Assembly: GCA_020636075.1 (NCBI GenBank) | Contig: JACJYO010000007.1 | Span: forward strand, 313,501-377,500 | Length of the DNA stretch: 64,000 nucleotides | Direction of reading: 5' to 3' | Origin: Lewinellaceae bacterium | GTDB lineage: Bacteria > Bacteroidota > Bacteroidia > Chitinophagales > Saprospiraceae | Shown here: one piece after another, positions 25,963 through 34,751 of the stretch | Position numbering within the stretch: position 1 is the stretch's first letter | How the letters are laid out: every line of letters begins with the position of its first letter | The notes under the pieces: model-generated | Told to the model about the DNA's origin: nothing | The model's input: the letters and a program-made list of their open reading frames with translations, nothing else | Database searches by the model: none | Made by a program: the position numbers and the translations under genes

Positions 25963-26691
25963 TTATTTTTTGGGCGATTTCTTGGGCGCGATGATCACCA
26001 TCATGCGCCGACCGTCCATGCGGGGGAGTTGTTCCGGTGCGCCGAAATCTTCGAGCTCCTTCAAAAAACGCAGCAGCAGCAATTCGCCACGATCTTTAAA
26101 CACAATGGCGCGACCGCGAAACTGGACGTAGGCTTTCACTTTATTGCCGTCGGAAAGAAAGTTCTTGGCGTGGCGCAGTTTGAATTCAAAGTCGTGATCG
26201 CCGGTTTCAGGTCCGAACCGAATTTCCTTCAGTTGTTGTTTAACCGAGTTGGCTTTCAGTTCCTTTTCGCGTTTCTTCTTTTGATAGAGGAATTTATTGT
26301 AGTCGGCAATTTTAGCTACCGGGGGTTCGGCATTCGGAGAAATCTCGATGAGGTCCAAGCCCATCTCCTCAGCCCAGGAAACCAGCTGGGAGGTTCTGTA
26401 AACCCCGGTTTCCACTTTTTGGCCGGTAGCTTCAGCGATCTCGGCAAGATTGTCCCCTACAAGGCGAAGCTCCGGGGCGCGAATCGCGTCATTTATTCGA
26501 TGTTCTGTTTGTTGTTGGCGTGGTGCAAATGGGCGCCGTCCGCCTTGTGGTGGCCGGTTGCCGCCACCAGGGCCGTTTTGCTGCCCTCCAGGACGATTTT
26601 GGGTATTACCACCCGGACGGTTTTGCGAGTTGCCGGGGCGGTTTTGGTTACCGCCACCGCCAGGTTTAGGAGAAGAAGGTTTTAATGCCAA
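25963..26691 (-). CDS. infC: Translation initiation factor IF-3 with Gly/Pro/Asn/Gln-rich N-terminal extension
   Basis: The IF-3 core is clear: HRINDAIRAPELRLVGDN, MGLDLIEISPNAEPPVAKI, DYNKFLYQKKKREKELK, KEIRFGPETGDHDFEFKLRH, and ending MMVIIAPKKSPKK. In front of it are ~55 residues of low complexity built from NRPGG/QNRPG repeats and a PPQGGRRPFAPR segment. No ATG or GTG exists between the upstream stop (TAA at 26712-26710) and the core, so the start must be non-standard: TTG at 26691 (used here) or ATT at 26703. Non-AUG starts on infC are a known self-regulation device, because IF-3 rejects poor start codons. It leads the infC-rpmI-rplT operon and is divergent from priA. Confidence 0.95.
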   Translation of the reverse strand: MALKPSSPKPGGGGNQNRPGNSQNRPGGNTQNRPGGQQNGPGGGNRPPQGGRRPFAPRQQQTEHRINDAIRAPELRLVGDNLAEIAEATGQKVETGVYRTSQLVSWAEEMGLDLIEISPNAEPPVAKIADYNKFLYQKKKREKELKANSVKQQLKEIRFGPETGDHDFEFKLRHAKNFLSDGNKVKAYVQFRGRAIVFKDRGELLLLRFLKELEDFGAPEQLPRMDGRRMMVIIAPKKSPKK

Positions 26692-26914
26692 ATTACGTAT
26701 AATGTTTTGTTAAAAAATCATTCCGGGTAGTGGCCTGGCAGCGTTGGGCAAAAAAATTGGATACCCGGAATCGCTACCGAATACCCAGCGCTACCAATTT
26801 GAAAATTACTTCCACAAAAGTAAACATTAATTGCGGGAAAGGGGTTTCCTGGACTGAAAAAATATTTTTTGTTTTAGGTTTGCACAGTACTTCCGGCCTC
26901 GCCGAATTAATTCC

Positions 26915-29359
26915 ATGACCTACGCCGATATTATTCTGCCGCTTGCACTGCCTAAACGCAGTTATACGTACAGCATTCCGGAAATTATGCTTCCGGATGT
27001 GCAGCCAGGGGTCCGTGTGGAAGTGCCCTTTGGAAAAAGCAAACTGTACAGCGGTGTGGTAGTCGGGGTCCATACTACTCAGCCGGATTACCGGGTGAAA
27101 TCAATCCTGGCCGTGTTGGACGAAACACCGGTTGTTGTGGAACAGCAGTTGAAATTGTGGGACTGGATCGCCGATTATTATTGCTGCACCCTGGGCGAAG
27201 TGATGAGTGCGGCACTACCCGGCCATCTCAAACTGACCAGCGAAACGAAACTGATCCAAAATTCTGCATACGGCGATGATTTCTCCGAATTGGACAACGA
27301 TGAATACCTGCTCGCCGAAGCCCTGCATATTCAGAACGAAATCACCATCGATGACGCCCGGAAAATTCTGAATAAAAAAACCGTTTTCCCGGTCGTTCAA
27401 CGCCTGCTGCTCAAGGGTGTGCTCACGCTCCGGGAGGATTTGCAGGAAAAATACCGACCCAAAAAAGTGATGGCGGTACGGCTTGCCGAACCCTACCGCA
27501 CTGACCAGGAACTCCTGCGTCCGGTGCTCGATGCATTGGAAAAAAACGAGCGGCAACTCGAAACACTGCTTGCCTACTTACATTTGAGCCGAAGCCGCCC
27601 CTGGGTGCGCCGGCAAGAGGTGCTCGACAAGGCTGGTGTTTCAGAGTCGCCGCTTCAGACCCTGGTAAAAAAGGAAGTGCTCGAATTGTATGAGCGCGAG
27701 ATCAGTCGCATTGCCGGGTTTGAAGACGAACTGGTGGAGGCTTCCGAACTTTCGGAACAGCAACGACAGGCTCTTTCTGAAATCAATACGGGGTTCAAAC
27801 AACACAACACCATACTCTTGCACGGTGTTACCGGCAGCGGAAAAACGCGGGTATACCTTGAACTGATGCGCGAGGTCATGCTACAGGGTGGGCAGGTGCT
27901 GTACCTCTTACCTGAAATTGCGCTGACCACACAGATCATCAATCGCCTGCAAAGTATTTTCGGTGCCGACGTTGCGGTTTTTCACTCCAAAATCAATTAC
28001 AACGAACGGGTTGAAGTGTGGCGTGCGGCAGCGGCAGGTAAGCCGGTGATCCTTTCGGCGCGCTCGGGATTGTTCCTGCCCTTTCAAAACCTGCAATTGG
28101 TCATCGTAGACGAGGAGCACGATCCTTCGTTCAAACAGTATGACCCGGCCCCCCGGTACAATGCCCGCGACACGGCCATTTTTTTGGCTAACATTTACGG
28201 CGCCAAGGTGCTGCTCGGTACCGCCACGCCCGCCGTGGAAAGTTATTTCAATGCAAAAAAAGGCAAATACGGACTGGTAGAAATGCCGGAACGATTTGGT
28301 GGCTTGCAGCTCCCCGAAATTCGCCAAATCGACTTGCGTGAGCAGCACAAAACCCGGCAAATGAAAAGCATCTTTTCCCCGGCCTTGCTCGAAGGTCTTC
28401 AGCAGGCGCTCGACCGGGGTGAGCAGGCCATACTTTTCCAAAACCGGCGCGGATACTCCCCTATTCTTGAATGTCAAACCTGCGGCTGGACCGCCCAATG
28501 CCGCCACTGCGATGTGAGCCTGACCTATCACAAACATACCAACCGGCTGCGCTGCCATTATTGCGGGTATCAGGAATCGGTGCCTGCCGTTTGCCCCGCT
28601 TGCGAAAGCGGGAAGGTTACCCTGTTGGGCTTTGGCACCGAAAAAATAGAGGATGAACTCAAACTGTTCCTGCCCAAAGCCCGCATCGGCCGCCTCGACC
28701 TGGATACCGCCAGCACCAAAAACAACCTGATTGCCATACTCAATGATTTTGAAGAAAAACGCATCGATATCCTGGTCGGCACCCAAATGGTAACCAAAGG
28801 CCTGGACTTTGAAAATGTGGGCATCGTGGGTGTGCTGGGCGCCGATCAACTGGTGCGTTTCCCCGATTTTCGGGCCGGCGAGCGGGCCTATCAACTGCTG
28901 ACCCAGGTAGCAGGCCGCGCCGGCCGTAAGCATAAACAGGGCCTGGTGCTGGTGCAGTCCTGGAACCCGGCGCACCCGGTGTTGCAGGAGGTGCAACGCG
29001 GCGATTTTGCCGGATTTATGCAGCGGGAGATGAAGGAACGGCGCGATTTCCTGTACCCGCCGTTTAACCGGCTTATCCACATACGCCTGCAACACAAGGA
29101 CGATAAAATCGTATATCTCGCTGCCGACATGTTTGCCAAATTCCTGCGCCAGCCCATGGGCAAGCGCGTGCTCGGCCCGGTGCAGCCCTCGGTACCCCGC
29201 GTACGCAGTTATTACCTTCAGGAGATTTTGCTCAAACTTGAAAAAGATGCCAAGGTGATCCAGGCGGCCAAAGACCTGATCCGCAAAGCGACGGAAACGG
29301 TGACGAGCAAGCCGGGTTGGGGGCAGCTGCGGGTGGCGGTGGATGTGGATCCGGTGTGA
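26915..29359 (+). CDS. priA: Primosomal protein N' (replication restart helicase PriA)
   Basis: This 814-residue superfamily 2 helicase recognises stalled forks and reloads the replicative helicase. It shows the N-terminal DNA-binding domain (ADIILPLALPKRSYTYSIPE), Walker A GVTGSGKT (~302), DEEH box (~397), motif GTATPAVES, the zinc-binding insertion with paired cysteines (CQTCGWTAQCRHC ... CHYCG ... CPAC, ~520-565), and the helicase C-terminal motifs (GTQMVTKGLDFENVGIVGVL, QVAGRAGR). Length is normal. The ATG at 26915 matches the family start. It is divergent from infC. Confidence 0.97.
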   Translation: MTYADIILPLALPKRSYTYSIPEIMLPDVQPGVRVEVPFGKSKLYSGVVVGVHTTQPDYRVKSILAVLDETPVVVEQQLKLWDWIADYYCCTLGEVMSAALPGHLKLTSETKLIQNSAYGDDFSELDNDEYLLAEALHIQNEITIDDARKILNKKTVFPVVQRLLLKGVLTLREDLQEKYRPKKVMAVRLAEPYRTDQELLRPVLDALEKNERQLETLLAYLHLSRSRPWVRRQEVLDKAGVSESPLQTLVKKEVLELYEREISRIAGFEDELVEASELSEQQRQALSEINTGFKQHNTILLHGVTGSGKTRVYLELMREVMLQGGQVLYLLPEIALTTQIINRLQSIFGADVAVFHSKINYNERVEVWRAAAAGKPVILSARSGLFLPFQNLQLVIVDEEHDPSFKQYDPAPRYNARDTAIFLANIYGAKVLLGTATPAVESYFNAKKGKYGLVEMPERFGGLQLPEIRQIDLREQHKTRQMKSIFSPALLEGLQQALDRGEQAILFQNRRGYSPILECQTCGWTAQCRHCDVSLTYHKHTNRLRCHYCGYQESVPAVCPACESGKVTLLGFGTEKIEDELKLFLPKARIGRLDLDTASTKNNLIAILNDFEEKRIDILVGTQMVTKGLDFENVGIVGVLGADQLVRFPDFRAGERAYQLLTQVAGRAGRKHKQGLVLVQSWNPAHPVLQEVQRGDFAGFMQREMKERRDFLYPPFNRLIHIRLQHKDDKIVYLAADMFAKFLRQPMGKRVLGPVQPSVPRVRSYYLQEILLKLEKDAKVIQAAKDLIRKATETVTSKPGWGQLRVAVDVDPV

Positions 29360-29386
29360 GTGGAAGCAGTACGCTCAGGGCTACTA

Positions 29387-29504
29387 CAAATTTCAAATTT
29401 GGGCTTTTAACAATTTGACATTTCAAATTCATGAAACTTCCCAATTAGGGATCATTCTTATTTATTTGAAATTTCAAAAAAAAATTTGAGATTGGAAAAG
29501 TTGG
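29387..29504. repeat. AT-rich dispersed repeat (AAATTTCAAATTTG type), intergenic copy
   Basis: It opens with ACAAATTTCAAATTTGGG, CTTTTAACA and closes with ATTTGAGATTGGAAAAGTTGG, matching both ends of the repeat at 2889-2983. It occupies the gap between priA and the pyrophosphatase gene. Confidence 0.6.
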
Positions 29505-29522
29505 ACCATTATGGCCGGGATG

Positions 29523-30058
29523 CTACCAACCCCGATAATCCACCAAACTCTTCGCCACAATCTCCCGCGCCACCGCCGCATTTTGAAACTCCTCCACCTG
29601 CACGGATTTGTTTTCCAGTTTTTATAGTCTTCAAAAAAACTGCGCAGTTCCCGGAAGAAATGCTCGGGCAGTTCACTGATATCGTTCATGTGATTGACGC
29701 TCATGTCGTGCTCGGCAACGGCGATGATCTTGTCGTCCATTTCACCCTGATCGATCATGCGCATCACACCGATCACCTTGGCCGATACGAGGCACAGCGG
29801 CACCAGGGTGATCTGGGTGAGCACCAGGATGTCGAGCGGGTCATGGTCGTCGCAGTACGACTGCGGGATGAAGCCATAGTTGGCGGGATAGTACACGGAA
29901 GAGTAGAGGACCCTGTCAAGTTTGAGCAGGCCCGAATCCTTGTCGAGTTCGTACTTGGCCCGTGAGTGACGCGGGATTTCAATAATGGCGTTGACGATGT
30001 CCGGCGCATTCGGGCCGGGCGAGACATTGTGCCAGGGGTGATTGGTAGATGTGGGCAT
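29523..30058 (-). CDS. ppa: Inorganic pyrophosphatase (family I) with a single-base frameshift near the C-terminus
   Basis: The protein hydrolyses PPi to phosphate. The core is intact: SRAKYELDKDSGLLKLDRVL, YYPANYGFIPQSYCDDHDPL, the signature DDHDPLDILV with its metal-binding Asp residues, then IDQGEMDDKIIAV. After EDYK the frame switches into nonsense (NWKTNPCRWRSFK) that would run to 29474. Reading one base over restores a normal family ending (LENKSVQVEEF ... REIVAKSLVDY) with a stop at 29523 and 178 residues overall. The cause is a run of five T (plus strand 29619-29623) where six are needed. I give the restored coordinates. A homopolymer sequencing error is the simplest explanation; a real frameshift would replace about the last 30 residues. 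Confidence 0.9.
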
Positions 30059-30144
30059 ACAACTGATTTTTGCAATAAATTTAGGATGGTTTTACACCCG
30101 GGAGTTATCCGGTTTTAAAACAAGATGCAGTCGAAACAGGTTCC

Positions 30145-30870
30145 TTACAGCTGTTCCAAACGCTCCAATACCTGGTCCCGGTAGCCCTTGCTGAGTGGAA
30201 TAGATTTGTCTTTAACCTGAATAAAATTTTCCTGTAAATCGACACTTTGGATTTGATTCAGGTTGATCAAAAAACTGCGGTGCGTGCGGGCAAACTGCCG
30301 TGTATTCAGTTTTTCTTCCAACTGGCCCAGCGGAATCCGGACGACAAATTTGCGCCCGGTTGAGGTGTGCAACTCTGAATACCGGTCGTCGGCTTCGGCG
30401 TAGAGTATTTCGGCAAGGCTAACCTTCTCCAATTTTTCGCGCACCTTGATAAACAGCGAGTCCTGTAATACCAGATCGCCTGCTTCGAATGTTGTTTCGG
30501 GGCTTTTGGCCAGTTGAGCAACCGCCAATTCAATGCTACGCTGCAGTTGCAATTCGTCGAAGGGCTTTATGATAAATGCCGCCGGATGGGTTTGCTGCGC
30601 CCGGGCAAAGGTTTCATCGTCTTGCAGGGAAGTGATGAACACGACCGGAACGGCCCGGGCCCGGTTGGCCCGTGCAGCCAGCTCAATACCATCTACTTCG
30701 CCAGCCAGATTGATATCGAGAAGTAACAGGTCTGGCTTTTCCCGGTGGAAACAATCCAGTGCGTCGAAGGCATTGTCGAATGCCCCGACCACCTCGTATC
30801 CCATTCGGTCTATGAGCATTTCGAGTTGGCTGGCGTACAGCGGCTCGTCTTCAACGATCAGGATTCTCAT
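30145..30870 (-). CDS. LytTR-family response regulator
   Basis: It starts at the ATG at 30870 (MRILIVEDEPLYASQL); an upstream in-frame ATG would only add seven residues. The receiver domain has the acidic pair VEDE, phospho-acceptor Asp in LLLLDINL, Thr in FITSLQ and Lys in IIKPFDE. The C-terminal ~100 residues are a LytTR DNA-binding domain (KVSLAEILYAEADDRYSELH, FARTHRSFLINLNQIQSVD). It lies 27 bp downstream of the histidine kinase and almost certainly forms a pair with it. The target genes are unknown. Confidence 0.93.
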   Translation of the reverse strand: MRILIVEDEPLYASQLEMLIDRMGYEVVGAFDNAFDALDCFHREKPDLLLLDINLAGEVDGIELAARANRARAVPVVFITSLQDDETFARAQQTHPAAFIIKPFDELQLQRSIELAVAQLAKSPETTFEAGDLVLQDSLFIKVREKLEKVSLAEILYAEADDRYSELHTSTGRKFVVRIPLGQLEEKLNTRQFARTHRSFLINLNQIQSVDLQENFIQVKDKSIPLSKGYRDQVLERLEQL

Positions 30871-30897
30871 TTTTAGCAACAGTTGGTTCAATCAAAC

Positions 30898-33255
30898 CTA
30901 TGTGGTTATCAACGGCAGAGAAAATTCCACGCTCGCGCCCCGTCCTTTAGTGCTGAACACCCGAAGCAAACCCTTGTTCATCTCCACCAATTCTTTGCAG
31001 AGCACAAGGCCCAGCCCCGCTCCTTTTTCGCCGGCGGTACCACGCTCGGGACGTTTTTCCAGACTGAACAATTTATCCAGTTTTTCAGCGGCAATACCCG
31101 TGCCGGTATCATTTACGGTGATAAAAACTTTGTTGTCGCGTTGTGTACAGCCAACCGTCACCGCACCGTTCTGCCCGCTTGGGGTAAACTTGATGGCATT
31201 GCCGATCAGGTTTCGGAGGATAGCCTGCAGGGCATTGGGGTCAGCTTGGACGAGCAGGTTTCCAGGCACCTGGTTTTCCAGGCGTATGCCTTTGGCCGTA
31301 GCTGCGTGCTCGTATACATCAAAGTTCTCTGCGACGACAGTTCCAATATCCACCGGCTCCGGGTGGTACGGGATCATGCCTCGGTTGAGCAATGCCCAGG
31401 AAAGCAGGTTGTCCAACAGCGTACTCAGGCTTGTTGCACTTCGGCTGAGTAAGTCACTGATCTGATGCAGTTTGGGCAAATTGCCTTTTTCGAGGTAAAA
31501 GTTAAGTTGCTCACCGACGCCCTGAAATGCAGCGAGCGGACTGCGCAGGTCATGGGCAATGATGCTGAAAAACTTGTCCTTGGTCTGGTTGAGTTGGGCC
31601 AACTGGATGTTTTGTGCATTGAGCTGATTTTTTGCGGCACGAAGTCTCCAGAAAAAATAGGCGCCCGCTAACAGGATGGCCAACAGCGCCCCTCCTAGTG
31701 CAAGGTAGAGGCGGTTTTGGGTGGCCAGAAGTTGTGCTTCATGCTGCGCGCGTGCTTTTTCCGTTTCGATGTCCTCCACATTTTGCCGGATGCGCTCCTG
31801 CGCAAGCCGACGTTGTAGGTCTTCCGTTTTTACACTGTCGAGGTATGTTGTGCTTTGTTCGTAGTGCAATAAGGCATTGGCGAAATCGGCTTGTTGTTTG
31901 TACGCGCGGTACAACAATTGATGGGCATTGGCAATTGCAATTTTGGAGTGTGTTTTTTCAAAATAGGTCAGGCCCATGCCGGCTGCTTCGAGCGCCTGAC
32001 CGGTTTGACTTGCCCGGAGATGTAATTCGGCCAATTCAGCATAAGCCTCACCACATTCCTGAAGCATGCCTTTTTGGGCGTACCAATTTGCCGCGCCGTT
32101 ATACAAGGCTGCTGCCGTTTCCAGATCGCCCAGGTTTTCTTTCACTTTACCAAGTGTCAATCGGATTCGGTTGGTTGCTACAGTGTCTTTAGTCGCTTCA
32201 AGTTTCTGGAGCAGATCTTGTAAGCCTGCTTCCGCTTTTGATGCCTGATTGCGCTCAAGGAGCGGTGGGGTCATGTCTTCCCAAACGCCGGTCAGGATGT
32301 AGGGGTTTTTCATTTTGATGCCGATAGCCAGCGCCTTGTTGTAATTTACCAGGGCCTGTTCGGCATCTTTCATGGCGAAAAAAATGCGGCCACGCAGTTT
32401 ATAGAACTCAATATCTGCATCCGGGTTTTCCAGCAGGTGATTCAGTGTGTCGAGTTGTTGCGTCAGCTGGAGTGCTGTTTCCAGATTGCCAAGACGGAGG
32501 TTCCAGTCGCAAACATTGTGCAACGCGACAACCTGGCGATAGGGTTCCTTGCTTTCCCGGGCAAGTTTTAGCGATTGTTCTCCTAATTCCAGCGCTTTTG
32601 GGTTGTCACCCATTTTGGCGTAAACGAGTGACAATTGTGTAAGGGCAAAAAATTCGCCTGCAGGAATTTTTAGTTGCCGGTACAGCTCCAGCCCGCGGTT
32701 GCAAAAGGCCAACGCTTTGTCAAATTCACCGGTATTCCGAAGGTTGCTACCCAGCCGGGCATACTGAGCGGCCAGGAAGGCAGGCTCGCGCCCGATCTTT
32801 TCGCTGATGGCAACGGCCCGTTCACGGCTTGCATTACATTCCTGATGTTTTCCCTCAAAAAAATAGCAAAATCCTTTTTCAAAAAGCGCATCGGAAAGCA
32901 ACAGGCTGTCCCGGGATTGTCCCGCCAGTTGAATCGCCTGGTCGCATGCCCGGTGTGCTGCGCTATAGTTGAAATCCTTGCGGTAGAATCCGCTTTGCGC
33001 CAGGTATGCCTGCACCATGCCCTCGGTGAACCGGATATTCCTGGCCAATTGCGCAGCTGATCTAGCAGTAGTCAATGCCCGTTCAAGATTGTCTGACTCC
33101 TGCGCCCTGGATAAAGCCAGGAGTGTGGCTACTTTTTCTTCACCCGGTGGCAAGGCGGCAGCGCGTTGTTGGAGGCTATCTGTTTTTGAAGTCTGGGCAA
33201 GGGCGATTGGCAAGATAAAAGCCCAGAGATGGAATGAAGTAAGTACCCGCAGCAT
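30898..33255 (-). CDS. TPR-containing sensor histidine kinase
   Basis: A 785-residue kinase. Signal peptide (~1-21), then about ten tetratricopeptide repeats (e.g. GEFFALTQLSLVYAKMGDNP, AEGLQ repeats) to ~490 in the periplasm, a coiled coil, one transmembrane helix (YLALGGALLAILLAGAYFF), and a HisKA/HATPase_c output: H-box FSIIAHDLRSPLAAF, N-box LRNLIGNAIKFTPSG, G-boxes DTGTGIAAEKLDKLF and GAGLGLVLCKELVEMNKG. Pairing a HisKA-type kinase with a LytTR regulator is less common than with the His_kinase (LytS) type. It is cotranscribed with the downstream regulator. Confidence 0.92.
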   Translation of the reverse strand: MLRVLTSFHLWAFILPIALAQTSKTDSLQQRAAALPPGEEKVATLLALSRAQESDNLERALTTARSAAQLARNIRFTEGMVQAYLAQSGFYRKDFNYSAAHRACDQAIQLAGQSRDSLLLSDALFEKGFCYFFEGKHQECNASRERAVAISEKIGREPAFLAAQYARLGSNLRNTGEFDKALAFCNRGLELYRQLKIPAGEFFALTQLSLVYAKMGDNPKALELGEQSLKLARESKEPYRQVVALHNVCDWNLRLGNLETALQLTQQLDTLNHLLENPDADIEFYKLRGRIFFAMKDAEQALVNYNKALAIGIKMKNPYILTGVWEDMTPPLLERNQASKAEAGLQDLLQKLEATKDTVATNRIRLTLGKVKENLGDLETAAALYNGAANWYAQKGMLQECGEAYAELAELHLRASQTGQALEAAGMGLTYFEKTHSKIAIANAHQLLYRAYKQQADFANALLHYEQSTTYLDSVKTEDLQRRLAQERIRQNVEDIETEKARAQHEAQLLATQNRLYLALGGALLAILLAGAYFFWRLRAAKNQLNAQNIQLAQLNQTKDKFFSIIAHDLRSPLAAFQGVGEQLNFYLEKGNLPKLHQISDLLSRSATSLSTLLDNLLSWALLNRGMIPYHPEPVDIGTVVAENFDVYEHAATAKGIRLENQVPGNLLVQADPNALQAILRNLIGNAIKFTPSGQNGAVTVGCTQRDNKVFITVNDTGTGIAAEKLDKLFSLEKRPERGTAGEKGAGLGLVLCKELVEMNKGLLRVFSTKGRGASVEFSLPLITT

Positions 33256-33421
33256 CTATACCTGATTTTGAGGTGAAGGTACAAATGGGGGTATCCATTC
33301 GCACACAAAATTCCGGCCATTCACTGCAAAAAACAGTGCGCTCACAGCCAACGTAAGGCGAAAAGGGATAGGTAACGGCTACTTTGAGGTAATTATTCAC
33401 AAAAAAATAGCCATTACTGTG

Positions 33422-34702
33422 ATGAAAACTCTTCGTTTAGTCAGTACCTCACTTGTTTGTTTATTCTTCCTTGCAAACGGCCTGAATGCACAGGCTACCC
33501 TAAGTTTTCAGGGCATTCTTAAAAAATCCAACGGTATTGCTGTAGACGACGGCAACTACTCCATTACGTTCAGCCTGTATACGGCAGAAACAGGTGGAAC
33601 GCCGGTTTGGACGGAGAATCAGAGCGACGTGGATGTCACCAGCGGGATTTACTCCGTGCTGCTCGGTTCGGTCAATCCGCTGTCCAATGTTTCCTTCGAC
33701 CAGATTTATTATCTGGGTATCAAGGTAGGTGGTTCGGAACTTACGCCGCGATTTAAGTTGACCTCCTCGCCCTATGCCCTTGCGCTTATCGGGGGCTCTA
33801 ATATCTTCCCGGGCGCCGGCACAGTGAAAGCCGATGAACTGGTGGTGAAAGGAAAAATGGTCGTCGGTGGCGCCACCGCAGTATCGCCCACCCACACCTT
33901 GCAGGTGACGGGCGGCTACCTGGCCCGCGGGGGCGCTCCAGGCGCTAACGGTGCTTCCAACAACGGCTACGCTTTTGAAGGCAACAACGGCGACAAAGAC
34001 AGCGGTTTGTTCTCCACGGGCGACGGCGTAGTGTCGCTGTATGTCAACAATACCGAACGCTTGAAAGCCACAGGAACCGGTGTGGATGTGACCGGCAACC
34101 AGAGCGTTACGGGCAACGTATCGGCTGCCAACCTGAATCTTGGCGCCAATGGCAAGGTTGTGTTTGACGGCGGCTTGAATGACTGGCGCCTGGTGGATGT
34201 TTCGGATTTTTCCAGCGGTGCGGACGGCTGGGTTGCCTATGACAAGGGCGACCCCTGGGGTACTTCCTTTGTGCAGCAATCCGTCGGTACAAAGACAATA
34301 AACAACCCATTTGTAAAGGACAAAGTACTGGAAGCCACAACACCCACGAATATTAGTAACCGGAGCCTTTTGAAAAAGCAATTTAATTTTTCCGGCAAAC
34401 CGCACTCCGAGATTAAGGTCGAGTTCACCTACTATTATTTTGGTTCCTGGGACGGCGAATGGGGATTCGGCGGTTTTCAGCAAAACCTTACCGAACCATT
34501 GACCGGTGCATGGGGCCAACTGAGCACGACCTGGGGGGTATTTAGCAACCTTTCCTTAGGCTCGCGGGACAATTATACTCAGGGAGAAATGGTAGCGCAA
34601 TATACCGGGGATAATATCTGGGTGGTTTTTGGCAGCACGCTTGGAGAAGGTACCTCCAACGAAAATTACGCAGTCGGTAATATCAAAGTATGGATTCGAT
34701 AA
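33422..34702 (+). CDS. Secreted fibre-like protein, first gene of duplicated cassette (copy 1)
   Basis: Start at the ATG at 33422 (an adjacent GTG at 33419 precedes it); signal peptide MKTLRLVSTSLVCLFFLANG. The ~100 residues after it (ATLSFQGILKKSNGIAVDDG ... SGIYSVLLGSVNPL ... YYLGIKVGG ... PRFKLTSSPYALALIG) are a module shared by many large secreted and tail-fibre-like proteins of Bacteroidota and Myxococcota. The middle has Gly/Asn/Val-rich repeats (AVSPTHTLQVTGGYLARGGA, GVDVTGNQSVTGNVSAANL) like beta-helical fibres. The C-terminal ~160 residues differ from the paralogue at 58114-59334. There is no T9SS domain. The giant T9SS protein follows 49 bp later, so they probably work together. Confidence 0.8.
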   Translation: MKTLRLVSTSLVCLFFLANGLNAQATLSFQGILKKSNGIAVDDGNYSITFSLYTAETGGTPVWTENQSDVDVTSGIYSVLLGSVNPLSNVSFDQIYYLGIKVGGSELTPRFKLTSSPYALALIGGSNIFPGAGTVKADELVVKGKMVVGGATAVSPTHTLQVTGGYLARGGAPGANGASNNGYAFEGNNGDKDSGLFSTGDGVVSLYVNNTERLKATGTGVDVTGNQSVTGNVSAANLNLGANGKVVFDGGLNDWRLVDVSDFSSGADGWVAYDKGDPWGTSFVQQSVGTKTINNPFVKDKVLEATTPTNISNRSLLKKQFNFSGKPHSEIKVEFTYYYFGSWDGEWGFGGFQQNLTEPLTGAWGQLSTTWGVFSNLSLGSRDNYTQGEMVAQYTGDNIWVVFGSTLGEGTSNENYAVGNIKVWIR

Positions 34703-34751
34703 GCCTGCTTGTTTCCAATTGAAAATTTATCACGCACGAAAAAACAAGGTT

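Noticed and set aside
34629..34751. Upstream extension of the giant LamG protein frame
   Set aside because: The extension overlaps the end of the previous gene and lacks a signal peptide; the ATG at 34752 starts a clean signal and matches the copy-2 start at 59386.
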